A DNA stretch of 64,000 nt from contig JAODBD010000010.1 in the NCBI GenBank assembly GCA_025463785.1, positions 1 through 64,000 of the forward strand, given 5' to 3'. The notes under the pieces are model-generated. The model was not told the origin of the DNA and searched no databases. It saw only the letters and a program-made list of their open reading frames with translations. A program made the translations under genes and the position numbers. This DNA is from Glaciihabitans sp. GTDB lineage: Bacteria; Actinomycetota; Actinomycetes; Actinomycetales; Microbacteriaceae. Shown piece by piece: positions 1 through 11,094 of the stretch; positions within the stretch are counted from its first letter, which is position 1; every line of letters begins with the position of its first letter.

Positions 1-118
1 TTCGGCGGCCATAGCGAGAGGGAAACGCCCGGTCACATTCCGAACCCGGAAGCTAAGACTCTCTGCGCCGATGGTACTGCAAGGGGGACCTTGTGGGAGA
101 GTAGGACACCGCCGGACT
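1..118 (+). rRNA. rrf: 5S ribosomal RNA, 5' end cut by the window
   Basis: The sequence matches the actinobacterial 5S rRNA pattern: the conserved CGAACCCGGAAGCTAAG block near position 44, the GATGGTACTGC block near 70, and a 3' arm GACACCGCCGGACT that pairs with the 5' arm at the window start. A few 5' bases appear to be missing. It would be the last gene of an rRNA operon lying to the left. Confidence 0.93.
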
Positions 119-125
119 TCTTTGT

Positions 126-172
126 AAAATGGCCACCCGCGCTGCTGAAAAGCAGTGTTGGGTGGTCATTTT
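126..172 (+). terminator. Rho-independent terminator of the rRNA operon
   Basis: AAAATGGCCACCC pairs with GGGTGGTCATTTT (one G-T pair), and an inner CTGCT/AGCAG stem with a GAAA loop sits on top. The T-run lies in the 3' arm. It directly follows the 5S gene. Confidence 0.85.
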
Positions 173-251
173 GCGTTAAGTCCCGTTTTCCGCTGGTCCA
201 GGAGCGCGTTACGCACATCGAGATCACAATGAGCGAGAAGAGAATAGAGAC

Positions 252-1445
252 ATGACCGACTCAGCTGACCGCGGTCCATCGGACTCGGATCGCCGGCCGG
301 GTGCTGGGCGTCCCGCCGGTGCGCGCGGCGACTCGTCTCGTCCGTACAAGGCGAAGCCGCCGACATCCGGTCGCCCCTCACGTGACGGCAAACCACCGTT
401 CCGCGAGGGCAATCCGCCGTCGCGAACTGGCGGACCTGCTGACCGCGACAGCCGACCTACGCGAGACGGCAGGCCCACTGATCGCGAGGGCCGACCTGCA
501 CGCGAAGCAAGGCCCGCTGACCGTGACAGCCGGCAGGGCCGCGAAGCTCGGAGCGGCGGTCGCGACGGTGGTCGTCCAGCGCGGGATGGCAAGCCGGCAG
601 TTCGCGACGGCGAGAAACGCCTGTGGACCAAAGGGGGCGCGCCTGCTCGCGGTGATCGCGATGCTCGCGAGCGTGAAACTCCTGAGGATCGCGACCCGTT
701 CGGTACTCGCGCCGTGCGCAGCCGACACGATGATCCGATCATCCCCGAGGGCGTCGAAGCCGATGAGCTGGACCGCGTCGCTCGTAACGAGCTGAAGACA
801 TTGAGTAAGGAGAACGCTGAAGGCGTCGCACAACACCTGGTGATGGTCGCGAGGCTGATTGACAGCGATCCGGCGCTCGCTCACCAGCACGCGATATCCG
901 CCGCGCGGCGTGCTGGACGTATCGGCGTTGTGCGAGAGACGCTCGCGATCACTGCGTACGCCACCGGCGACTACGCGCTTGCGCTGCGTGAACTGCGCAC
1001 GTATCGGCGAATCACCGGCCGCAACGACGAACTGCCCATGATGGTGGACAGTGAGCGCGGACTTGGACGACCGGAGAAGGCGCTCGAGGAGGGGCGATCG
1101 GTGCCACGGGCGTCGCTGCCCGTCTCAGTACAGGTCGAGCTTGCGATCGCGATGTCGGGAGCCCGGCTGGATCTGGGCGAGGGGGATGCGGCTCTCGCCG
1201 AGTTGCAGATTCCGCAACTCGATCCAAACACGGCGTTCGCTTACAGCCCGGCGCTCTTCGATGCGTATGCCACGGTCCTCGAGGAATTGGGACGAGCGGA
1301 AGAGGCTGAGGAGTGGTTCGAACGCTCCGAACGGGCGTCCGAAGCTCTGGATCTCGCCGACGATCCGGATTCCGGGGACGTTATTGAAATTGTTGAGGTC
1401 GAAGACGACGAGCCCGAGGATGCAATCGAGCCCGCGAGTGAGTGA
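252..1445 (+). CDS. TPR-like protein with a basic disordered N-terminus
   Basis: 397 residues starting at ATG. Residues 1-140 are low complexity, dominated by R, D, G and P in irregular short repeats such as RDGRP, DREGRP and ARDGKP, and are probably disordered. Residues 170-370 are helical and alanine-rich with spaced A, L, G and Y positions (for example AITAYATGDYALALRELRTY) as in tetratricopeptide repeats. The C-terminus is very acidic. Proteins of this type commonly sit between an rRNA operon and a HAD phosphatase in Microbacteriaceae (recalled, not searched). The arginine-rich tail could bind RNA, but the function is unknown. The stop overlaps the GTG start of the next gene, so translation is probably coupled. 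Confidence 0.85.
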   Translation: MTDSADRGPSDSDRRPGAGRPAGARGDSSRPYKAKPPTSGRPSRDGKPPFREGNPPSRTGGPADRDSRPTRDGRPTDREGRPAREARPADRDSRQGREARSGGRDGGRPARDGKPAVRDGEKRLWTKGGAPARGDRDARERETPEDRDPFGTRAVRSRHDDPIIPEGVEADELDRVARNELKTLSKENAEGVAQHLVMVARLIDSDPALAHQHAISAARRAGRIGVVRETLAITAYATGDYALALRELRTYRRITGRNDELPMMVDSERGLGRPEKALEEGRSVPRASLPVSVQVELAIAMSGARLDLGEGDAALAELQIPQLDPNTAFAYSPALFDAYATVLEELGRAEEAEEWFERSERASEALDLADDPDSGDVIEIVEVEDDEPEDAIEPASE

Positions 1446-2436
1446 TCCGACACCCCTCGACGGTATCGATTTGGTGCTCGCGGATCTTGACGGCGTCATT
1501 TACACGGGCAAGGATCCAATCCCATATGCCGTTGAGAGCATAAATGCTCTCGCGAAGTCGATTCGCGTTGGTTACATAACGAACAACGCATCGCGGACTG
1601 CGGCGTCTGTCGCCGAACACCTGACGGGTATGGGGTTGAGCGTTGTCGCAGACGACGTCGTGACGTCCCCGCAGGCAGCAGTGAAGCTGCTTGCGGGCCT
1701 TGTTTCGGCTGGTTCCACGATTCTGGTTGTCGGCGGCGAGGGGCTGGTCGATGTAGTGGAGAGAGCCGGTTTCCTGGTCACGAGATCGGCGGATGACCAC
1801 CCGGCCGCAGTAATCCAGGGCTTCGCGCAGGATGTCGGCTGGAAGCACCTCGCCGAGGCATCTTTTGCGCTGCACACAGGCATCCCGTGGGTTGCAACCA
1901 ACACAGATTGGACGATTCCGGTCGAGAGGGGCATAGCTCCCGGCAACGGCACGCTCGTATCTGCAGTACATACTGCGACGGGCATTCTTCCTGTTGTCGC
2001 AGGCAAGCCCGAGGTCGCGATCTTCCGTGAAGCGACTGAGCGCTTCGGTGCTTCGGCGCCGCTGTTTATTGGGGACCGTCTTGATACGGATATTTTGGGA
2101 GCGAATCGCGCTGGCATCCCGTCGGTCATGGTGTTGACCGGGATCGACCGCGCAAAACAGGTGATTGCCGCGCCCGCAGATTCGCGACCGCGTTTTCTCC
2201 TTGATGATCTGCGCGGGCTCAGCGAACCCTACCCAGTTATCGAGGCTGGGCAGGACCGGGATGGATCGACCGTCACGAGGGTTGGCGAGGCGATTGTTCG
2301 TCGGCGTGAGCACACGCTGACAGTTGAGTCGCCGGGAGACAGCAAGATCAACCTGGTTCGGGCCGGAGCCGCCGCAATTTGGACGTCGGGCCTCGCGATC
2401 TATGCACTTGATGTTCCCGCGGAACTATATTCGTGA
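1438..2436 (+). CDS. HAD-superfamily class IIA hydrolase (NagD-like phosphatase)
   Basis: 332 residues from GTG 1438, which overlaps the upstream stop; the same frame is open further left, but the family begins just before motif I. Motif I is LADLDGVIYTG near residue 13 (nucleophile and acid/base aspartates). Motif III/IV is FIGDRLDTDILGANRAGI near residue 205. The cap between them is the size expected for NagD/4-nitrophenylphosphatase enzymes. It is probably a cytosolic phosphatase of small phosphorylated metabolites, such as sugar phosphates or 2-phosphoglycolate; the substrate cannot be read from the sequence. It overlaps the next small gene by 4 bases. Confidence 0.88.
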   Translation: MSDPTPLDGIDLVLADLDGVIYTGKDPIPYAVESINALAKSIRVGYITNNASRTAASVAEHLTGMGLSVVADDVVTSPQAAVKLLAGLVSAGSTILVVGGEGLVDVVERAGFLVTRSADDHPAAVIQGFAQDVGWKHLAEASFALHTGIPWVATNTDWTIPVERGIAPGNGTLVSAVHTATGILPVVAGKPEVAIFREATERFGASAPLFIGDRLDTDILGANRAGIPSVMVLTGIDRAKQVIAAPADSRPRFLLDDLRGLSEPYPVIEAGQDRDGSTVTRVGEAIVRRREHTLTVESPGDSKINLVRAGAAAIWTSGLAIYALDVPAELYS

Positions 2437-2621
2437 GCATGGGCGACAACGACCAGACATATGACGTGGATGCCGGCGACAGCGAAGTCAACGCGTTGTT
2501 GTCGCGCCTCCGATTGATCGAGGACCAGCCCCTCGAAGGTCGCGCAGCTGCGTTTGCGCAGATCAACGACGAGTTGCAGGCGCGACTTGAGAATGGCGAT
2601 TCGCCCAGCAGGCATGTCTGA
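2433..2621 (+). CDS. Small acidic hypothetical protein
   Basis: 62 residues starting at GTG 2433 (ATG 2439 is an alternative). The protein is acidic and helical, with a heptad-like stretch from residue 17 to 55. It lies between the HAD phosphatase and tlyA and overlaps both, so it is co-transcribed and probably translationally coupled. Similar tiny genes occur at this place in related actinobacteria (recalled). No domain is recognised. Confidence 0.7.
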   Translation: MSMGDNDQTYDVDAGDSEVNALLSRLRLIEDQPLEGRAAAFAQINDELQARLENGDSPSRHV

Positions 2622-3408
2622 ATCGCGTCTCGACGCCGCGCTGAGTGAGCGCGGTCTCGCGCGTTCCCGGTCCCACGCAGCCCGCCTAATTGCGGACGGG
2701 CTCGTGACCGTTGACGGAACTGCGCAGGTAAAGCCCTCGTTTCGCGTGGCCGGCGGCCAACGGATTGAGGTCGCTGGCGCCGATCACTACGTCAGCCGGG
2801 CTGCACACAAACTGGTCGCCGCCCTCGATACCTTCGGGATCGATCCCAACGGCAGGGTGGCGCTTGACGCCGGCGCATCGACGGGCGGGTTCAGCCAGGT
2901 GCTCCTTGAGCGCGGCGTCAAGCACGTATTAGCCATCGACGTGGGTCATGGCCAACTAGCGTTGGAAATTCAGGAGAACAGCGCGCTCACCTCGACTGAG
3001 GGTTTCAACATTCGCGATATCACGCGGGAGTGGGTTGGCACGCAGTTACGATCTCCTGAGTTTCCGAATCTCGTGGTGGCGGACCTGTCGTTCATTTCGC
3101 TTGGGCTGGTTCTGGGGGCGCTCCGCGACGCTGTGGATGCTTCGGCCGATTTCGTTCTGCTGGTGAAGCCGCAATTCGAAGTGGGACGGTCAGGTATCCG
3201 CGAGGGAATCGTGCGCGATCGCGGACTGCGACAGGATGCAGTGTCGGGAGTCTTGTGGACGGCGTGGGATCTGGGGCTGCCCACGGCTGGTGTCATCCCA
3301 TCCCCGATCGCGGGAAACGCAGGGAATCGCGAGTATCTCGTGTGGTTGAGCGTCGCTGCCGGCAGCAATCCCACCGACTGGATCGAGACGGTTGCAGAGC
3401 TCGAGTAG
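2614..3408 (+). CDS. tlyA: TlyA family 2'-O-methyltransferase for 16S/23S rRNA
   Basis: 264 residues from ATG 2614; starts at 2554 and 2593 would only add junk. The N-terminal S4 RNA-binding domain (residues 3-60) contains SRSHAARLIADGLVTVDG. The FtsJ/Rossmann methyltransferase domain follows, with the SAM motif ALDAGASTGGFSQVLLERG and the catalytic neighbourhood VVADLSFISL and LLVKPQFEVG. TlyA methylates cytidines of both ribosomal subunits and in mycobacteria sets capreomycin sensitivity. Its position before NAD kinase and recN is the classical actinobacterial arrangement. Confidence 0.95.
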   Translation: MSESRLDAALSERGLARSRSHAARLIADGLVTVDGTAQVKPSFRVAGGQRIEVAGADHYVSRAAHKLVAALDTFGIDPNGRVALDAGASTGGFSQVLLERGVKHVLAIDVGHGQLALEIQENSALTSTEGFNIRDITREWVGTQLRSPEFPNLVVADLSFISLGLVLGALRDAVDASADFVLLVKPQFEVGRSGIREGIVRDRGLRQDAVSGVLWTAWDLGLPTAGVIPSPIAGNAGNREYLVWLSVAAGSNPTDWIETVAELE

Positions 3409-3566
3409 GAGTCCCTTACTCCACCGCAGCGATAATCGCTCAGGATCGCACAGTTTCCATTCCGTGCACGCGGCCGCAACGCGTAATCAGACAGAATGGT
3501 TGCAGCGCATCGCTGCACTCGAGCGCTCGCACCAGACCAACGCGACAATCCGAGAGGAGTGCCACA

Positions 3567-4676
3567 GTGTCGAAGGAAGACCGGTCGAAGGAAGACTCGT
3601 CGAAGGAAGATGTGTCGAAGGAAGACTTGTCGAAGCAAGACGTGTTTACCGAAGAGGTCTCCGCGGGGGCAGTGCTCACAGAGGCAGTGCTTACGGGAGC
3701 AGTGCTTACGGGAGCAGAGCTCACCGGGGGGGTGCTCACTCAGGCAGTCCACCCCGATCGGCAGGCTTCCAGCCGACACATTCTGATCGTTGCCCACACC
3801 GGTCGCGATGACTCCCTTGCGGCGGGTGTCGCCGTCTGTCGTCAGCTGCAGAGTGCAGGCCTGACTCCGGTCTTAACCGACGACGAGTTCGACGACCTGG
3901 TGCGGTTCGCTCCAGACCTTTCACCGGTGGCCATGCTCGGCACCGATGTTCAGATTGCCGAACTTGAGATTGTCATTGTTCTTGGAGGGGATGGCACGAT
4001 TCTGCGGGCTGCCGAACTGACTCGGGGCTGTGGGGCGCCGCTGCTGGGCGTCAATCTGGGCCACGTTGGTTTCCTCGCGGAGAGCGAACGCGAAGACCTC
4101 ACCGAGACCGTGGTCCGAGTGCTTGAGCGCGACTACGAGGTCGAAGAGCGCATGACCCTCAACGTTCGCGTCAAAGTCGACTCGCAGGTGGTCTATGAAA
4201 CCTGGGCGCTCAACGAGGCAACGGTTGAGAAGGCCAGCCGCGAGAGGATGCTCGAAGTCGTGATCGAGGTGGATGGGCGACCCCTGTCCTCCTTCGGGTG
4301 TGATGGAGTGGTCATGTCGACGCCAACCGGGTCAACCGCATATTCATTTTCAGCGGGTGGACCCGTCGTCTGGCCGAGCGTCGACGCGATGCTCCTGGTT
4401 CCCCTCAGCCCGCACGCTTTGTTCGCGCGCCCGTTGGTGGTCGGTCCGCAATCCGCACTCGCGGTCGAGGTTCTGGACCGCACCCAGGGCACCGGCGTCT
4501 TGTGGTGTGACGGCAGGCGAACGCATGATCTGCCCCGCGGGGCCCGCGTAGTGGTGCGTCGTTCACCGACGCCGGTGCGTCTCGCCCGGCTGGCTTCGGC
4601 GCCCTTCACCGACCGCCTCGTCAATAAGTTCTCCCTGCCGGTGAGCGGATGGCGCGGAGAAAGTTCCCGGTCGTGA
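3567..4676 (+). CDS. nadK: NAD kinase with a repeated N-terminal extension
   Basis: 369 residues from GTG 3567, preceded by GAGAGGAG. The catalytic core begins near residue 70 (HILIVAHTGRDDSLA), with the GGDGT loop in VLGGDGTILRAAEL, the NEATVEKASR segment and DGVVMSTPTGSTAYSFSAGGP. It phosphorylates NAD to NADP in the cytosol. The first ~70 residues are unusual: five SKEDx pentads are followed by pentads of the form AVLTx (AVLTE, AVLTG, AVLTG, AELTG, GVLTQ), and the DNA repeats too. Other family members begin almost at the core, so the extension is an addition or a mis-set start. No obvious start lies just before the core. It overlaps recN. Confidence 0.92.
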   Translation: MSKEDRSKEDSSKEDVSKEDLSKQDVFTEEVSAGAVLTEAVLTGAVLTGAELTGGVLTQAVHPDRQASSRHILIVAHTGRDDSLAAGVAVCRQLQSAGLTPVLTDDEFDDLVRFAPDLSPVAMLGTDVQIAELEIVIVLGGDGTILRAAELTRGCGAPLLGVNLGHVGFLAESEREDLTETVVRVLERDYEVEERMTLNVRVKVDSQVVYETWALNEATVEKASRERMLEVVIEVDGRPLSSFGCDGVVMSTPTGSTAYSFSAGGPVVWPSVDAMLLVPLSPHALFARPLVVGPQSALAVEVLDRTQGTGVLWCDGRRTHDLPRGARVVVRRSPTPVRLARLASAPFTDRLVNKFSLPVSGWRGESSRS

Positions 4677-6391
4677 TCGAAGAGATCTCCATTCGCGGTC
4701 TCGGTGTCATCGGCGACGCGCGACTGCCTCTCGGCCCGGGATTCACGGCGTTGACCGGCGAAACCGGTGCTGGCAAGACCATGGTGGTCACGGCGCTCGG
4801 GCTGTTGTTGGGCGAGCGCGCCGACTCGTCGGCCATCCGGACCGATGCCAGCCAGGCGGTGGTCGAGGGGCATTGGTTGGTTGATGCGGCCGGTGCAGTG
4901 GCCGATCGCGTCCGCGACGCCGGGGGAGACCTCGACCCGATTGCCGGATCTGATCAGGCTGGCCTTCTGCTCAGCCGTTCGATCTCCACGGAGGGGCGCA
5001 GTCGAGCCGCAGTGGGCGGTCGTGCTGCCCCCGTCGGTGTGCTCAATGAGATCGGGCAGCAGCTCGTCGTCGTCCATGGCCAGTCAGACCAGGTCCGACT
5101 CCGCTCGGCCACCGCGCAGCGGGAGGCGCTCGATCGGTTCGCAGGGTCTGAGTTGTCCAAGGTGCTCGGCGATTACCACGATGTGTATCGGCGGTGGCAA
5201 TCGGCGCAGGGCGAGCTCGACGTGCTGGTCGCTGAAAGCGATCGCCGCTCTCGTGAGGCCGATGACCTTCGAGTGGCAATGGACGAAATCGAGCAGGCCG
5301 CCCCGCGTCGCGGTGAGGAGGTCGAACTCGCCGACCGTGCCGATCGACTGACCAATCTCGAGGACCTGCGGCTTGCGGCATCCGAGGCCCAGGAGTTGCT
5401 GTCGTCCCAGTCGGCCGATGGGTCCCAGGATGTGCTCGCCCTGCTCGACACCGCCCGGCGGCAATTGGAACGAGTTTCGGGTCACGACCAGACGCTCGAG
5501 CCGATCGCTCAGGCAATCGCTGGCGCAAGTTTCGCCGTTACCGAGGTTTCCGGTCAGCTGGCAAGCTACCTCAGCGGCATTGACGCCGATGGTGGTCGAG
5601 AGCTCGAGTCTGTTCAGCAGCGCCGCGCGGAACTCGGGAGTCTCGTTCGCAAGTACGGCCCTACGCTCGATGACACGATCGACTACCTCGACACCGGGAG
5701 CAGCCGACTGCTCGAGCTCGACACCGACTCCGACCGCATCGAGGCGCTTCGAGCAGAGGTCGCCGGCGACCGCGCGCGCATAGTGGAACTGGGAGCAGCT
5801 CTTTCCGAGGTCAGGCGCAGCTTCGCCATCCGGCTGTCCGAACGTGTGACCGGTGAACTCGCGGCTCTCGCGATGGTGAATGCGACGTTGTCTGTCACGG
5901 TCGAAGATCGTCCCGACTACTCGCAAAATGGCAAGGATCAAGTTTCGTTTCTTCTGCGGCCGCACCCCGGCGCCGAACCACGACCACTCGGGCGTGGGGC
6001 ATCCGGTGGAGAGTTGTCGCGGGTAATGCTCGCGATCGAGGTCGTGATCGCTGGCAGCGATCCGGTTCCCACATTCATTTTCGATGAGGTGGATGCCGGG
6101 GTCGGCGGGGCAAGCGCAATCGAGATCGGTAAGCGGCTGGCCCGTCTCGCGCAGACCGCGCAGGTCATCGTTGTCACCCACCTCGCGCAGGTGGCCGCGT
6201 TCGCTAACAATCATCTGAGCGTCGTGAAAGACAGCGATGGCACCGTCACGGAAAGCAGCGTGCGCCAGCTTCACGGGGAGGAGCGAATTTCCGAGATGGC
6301 ACGGCTGCTATCCGGTCTGCCCGATTCGGAGAGCGGCCTTGCTCACGCGCGCGAGCTTGTCGACATGGCGCGGGAAACAGCCGCCAGCTGA
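4673..6391 (+). CDS. recN: DNA repair protein RecN
   Basis: 572 residues from GTG 4673, which overlaps the nadK stop (GTGA); ATG 4649 would add eight residues the family does not have. This is an SMC-like ATPase of double-strand-break repair. It has a Walker A TGETGAGKTMVV near residue 29, long coiled-coil arms in the middle, the ABC signature LGRGASGGELSRVMLA and the Walker B FIFDEVDAGVGG, and ends with VVTHLAQVAAFA. It lies in the tlyA-nadK-recN block and ends with a TGATG overlap on the acetyltransferase gene. Confidence 0.95.
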   Translation: MIEEISIRGLGVIGDARLPLGPGFTALTGETGAGKTMVVTALGLLLGERADSSAIRTDASQAVVEGHWLVDAAGAVADRVRDAGGDLDPIAGSDQAGLLLSRSISTEGRSRAAVGGRAAPVGVLNEIGQQLVVVHGQSDQVRLRSATAQREALDRFAGSELSKVLGDYHDVYRRWQSAQGELDVLVAESDRRSREADDLRVAMDEIEQAAPRRGEEVELADRADRLTNLEDLRLAASEAQELLSSQSADGSQDVLALLDTARRQLERVSGHDQTLEPIAQAIAGASFAVTEVSGQLASYLSGIDADGGRELESVQQRRAELGSLVRKYGPTLDDTIDYLDTGSSRLLELDTDSDRIEALRAEVAGDRARIVELGAALSEVRRSFAIRLSERVTGELAALAMVNATLSVTVEDRPDYSQNGKDQVSFLLRPHPGAEPRPLGRGASGGELSRVMLAIEVVIAGSDPVPTFIFDEVDAGVGGASAIEIGKRLARLAQTAQVIVVTHLAQVAAFANNHLSVVKDSDGTVTESSVRQLHGEERISEMARLLSGLPDSESGLAHARELVDMARETAAS

Positions 6392-6873
6392 TGGATTCCA
6401 CCGACCTGCGCCTGCGTCCGTTTGTGCCCGGCGACGACGCGGAAGTCACACGTTGGTTCGCGGATGCGGGCGCGCTGCGTCTTTTCGCAGGCAAACGTCT
6501 AAGGTGGCCGCTGGATACTGCTCAGTGGGACGGCATCCGCAGCGATCCCACCCTGACGGCCTGGACGGCGATCATCGGGGAAGACGCAAGGCCCGTCGGT
6601 CACGGCGAGATCGTCGAAGAATCGCCCACCGAGGTTCGGCTGGCGATGATCGCGGTTGCACCGTCCGTGCGGGGTCGCGGCGTGGGACGCACGATGGTGG
6701 CCGCTCTGATCGAGAAGTGCAGGGAAGCCGACTACTCGTTGGTTATCCTGTTCGTGCATCCCGACAACGCGACAGCGATTCGCGCCTATCGTGGGCTGGG
6801 GTTTCGCCCGTCACCCGTTGCGGGCAACAGCAACAGCAACAGCTTGCGTATGGACCTGCGGCTCAAGAAGTAG
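6391..6873 (+). CDS. GNAT family N-acetyltransferase
   Basis: 160 residues. The acetyl-CoA pyrophosphate loop is VRGRGVGRTMVAALI near residue 95, preceded by the beta-strand region VRLAMIAVAPS and followed by HPDNATAIRAYRGLGF, as in Gcn5-related acetyltransferases. The acceptor is unknown. The ATG shares one base with the recN stop. The C-terminus carries a short NSNSNS run encoded by a repeated AACAGC, a possible slippage point. Confidence 0.88.
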   Translation: MDSTDLRLRPFVPGDDAEVTRWFADAGALRLFAGKRLRWPLDTAQWDGIRSDPTLTAWTAIIGEDARPVGHGEIVEESPTEVRLAMIAVAPSVRGRGVGRTMVAALIEKCREADYSLVILFVHPDNATAIRAYRGLGFRPSPVAGNSNSNSLRMDLRLKK

Positions 6874-9194
<2,321 letters not shown>

Positions 9195-9208
<14 letters not shown>

Positions 9209-10115
9209 ACTCTCACTGGAGCAGAGCCTCGAACGGTACCTGAGGCACGTGTCGATCGAGCGCGGCCTTTCACCGAACACCGTCGCGGCATATCGTCGTG
9301 ACTTGACGGCATACCTGGCATCGCTGGGCAGTCGCGGCATCACGAATCCCGCGGCGATCGAGCCGGGCGATGTCTCACTCTTCGCCCGGGAGTTGCGCAC
9401 GCGCCAAGAGTCGCCGCTCTCGGCATCCTCGACGGCACGGATGCTCTCGTCTGTGCGCGGATTCCACCGCTATCTTCTCGACGAAGACCAGGTCGAGATT
9501 GATGTCTCCGCCGCGACTTCACCTCCTAAGCTCGCAAGCCGCCTGCCCAAGGCGATCACGATCGACCAAATGGCATCGGTGCTCGAAGCTGCCAAAGGGG
9601 ACTCGCCCCAGCAGCTGCGAGACAGTGCGCTCCTGGAGCTGCTGTACGCTACCGGCGCGCGGGTCTCGGAGGCGGTGGACCTCAATGTCGATGACGTCAT
9701 CGAGGGCGATGTCGTGCGGCTGTTCGGAAAGGGCGGTAAGCAGCGAATCGTGCCGCTCGGAAGCTATGCACGGGCCGCGATCGATGCCTACCTGGTGCGC
9801 GCGCGGCCGGGCCTGTCGGCCAAGGGGATGTCGACGCCCGCCCTATTCCTCGGCGCGCGCGGGCAGCGGGTCTCACGCCAGAACGCGTGGCTGATCATCC
9901 AGGCCGCCGCCAAGCGTGCGAATCTGGGGATCGAGATCTCCCCGCACACTTTTCGGCACTCATTTGCTACGCATCTCCTCGCCGGTGGCGCGGATGTTCG
10001 AGTGGTTCAGGAACTGCTTGGGCACTCGTCGGTAGCGACGACACAGATCTACACTCTCGTGACGGCCGACACGCTGCGTGACATGTACACGACCGCTCAT
10101 CCCCGGGCTCGCTAG
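9195..10115 (+). CDS. xerD: Site-specific tyrosine recombinase XerD
   Basis: 306 residues, the usual Xer length. The N-terminal SAM-like core-binding domain has [20 protein letters not shown]. The catalytic domain has Arg in [12 protein letters not shown] near residue 155, the HxxR motif in [14 protein letters not shown] near 251, the last His in [13 protein letters not shown] and the Tyr nucleophile near 286. It resolves chromosome dimers at dif together with XerC. The Nudix-xerD-parA-scpAB order is the conserved actinobacterial one. Confidence 0.95.
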
Positions 10116-10184
10116 GTGACATTTGCGGCCAAAACGGCCCAACTCACCCCCCGCGAGGCACACGGCAAGCGCCAATCGCGCAGC

Positions 10185-10197
10185 TAAACTGGGGCCC
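10185..10197 (+). promoter_or_regulatory. Probable leaderless promoter of parA
   Basis: TAAACT at 10185-10190 lies exactly seven bases before ATG 10198. No ribosome binding site is visible. Confidence 0.45.
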
Positions 10198-11094
10198 ATG
10201 ACAGCCCAGCAGGACGACTCAGCCGTACTAACCGGCTTTGAGGAACTCTCCAAGGGTTCGGTCGGTCCGACGGGCCGGCCACGTACCGTGTTTGCGACAC
10301 CGCCCACGCTGAAGGGCCACGGTCCCGCCCGAATCATTGCCCTTTGCAACCAGAAGGGCGGGGTCGGCAAGACCACCAGCACCATCAATCTGGGTGCCGC
10401 GCTCGCCGAATACGGCCGACGGGTCCTCGCGATTGACTTCGATCCGCAGGGTGCACTGTCTGCTGGCCTCGGGGTTGCAACCCACGATGCCGTGACCATC
10501 TACGACCTGTTGCTGGGCACGGTGAAAGACACCGCATCCACGATCCTTCCTACGGGGGTCGCCGGCCTTGACATCATCCCGGCGAATATTGATCTGTCTG
10601 CTGCCGAGGTCCACCTCGTCAACGAAGTGGCGCGCGAACAGATCCTGGCCCGCGTTCTTCGTCCGATCATCAACGACTATGACGTCGTGCTGATCGATTG
10701 CCAGCCATCCCTGGGCCTTCTGACGGTCAATGCGCTCACCGCGGCACACGGTGTTCTGATTCCTCTGGAGTGCGAGTTCTTTGCACTTCGTGGGGTCGCG
10801 CTCCTGATCGAGACCATCGACAAGGTGCGCGATCGGCTGAACCCGGCGATTCAGCTCGATGGCATCCTCGCAACAATGTACGACGGCCGGACGCTGCACT
10901 CGCGGGAGGTCCTCGAACGAGTTGTTGACACGTTCGGCGGCAGCGTCCTCGAGACAGTCATCGGGCGAACCGTGAAGTTTCCGGATGCCAGTGTGGCGGG
11001 CGCGCCCATCACGTCGTTCGCGCCCGATCACCGGGCTGCTGAGGCCTATCGCCAGCTCGCACGAGAGTTGATCTCCCGTGGCGCAATCGCCTGA
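10198..11094 (+). CDS. ParA/Soj family ATPase next to scpAB
   Basis: 298 residues from ATG 10198. A variable N-terminus (1-45) is followed by the deviant Walker A CNQKGGVGKTTSTINLG, the Walker A' DFDPQGALSAGLG and the Walker B DVVLIDCQPSLGLLT. This second chromosomal ParA type lies upstream of scpA in actinobacteria, apart from the origin-linked parAB, and probably works in nucleoid organisation with the SMC complex. It overlaps scpA by 17 bases. Confidence 0.93.
   Translation: MTAQQDDSAVLTGFEELSKGSVGPTGRPRTVFATPPTLKGHGPARIIALCNQKGGVGKTTSTINLGAALAEYGRRVLAIDFDPQGALSAGLGVATHDAVTIYDLLLGTVKDTASTILPTGVAGLDIIPANIDLSAAEVHLVNEVAREQILARVLRPIINDYDVVLIDCQPSLGLLTVNALTAAHGVLIPLECEFFALRGVALLIETIDKVRDRLNPAIQLDGILATMYDGRTLHSREVLERVVDTFGGSVLETVIGRTVKFPDASVAGAPITSFAPDHRAAEAYRQLARELISRGAIA

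Noticed and set aside
1381-2313. Long minus-strand frame opposite the HAD phosphatase gene
   Set aside because: It is the shadow of a well-supported + strand gene in GC-rich DNA and has no domain.
5084-6274. Long minus-strand frame opposite recN
   Set aside because: RecN motifs on the + strand are complete; the opposite frame has no protein character.
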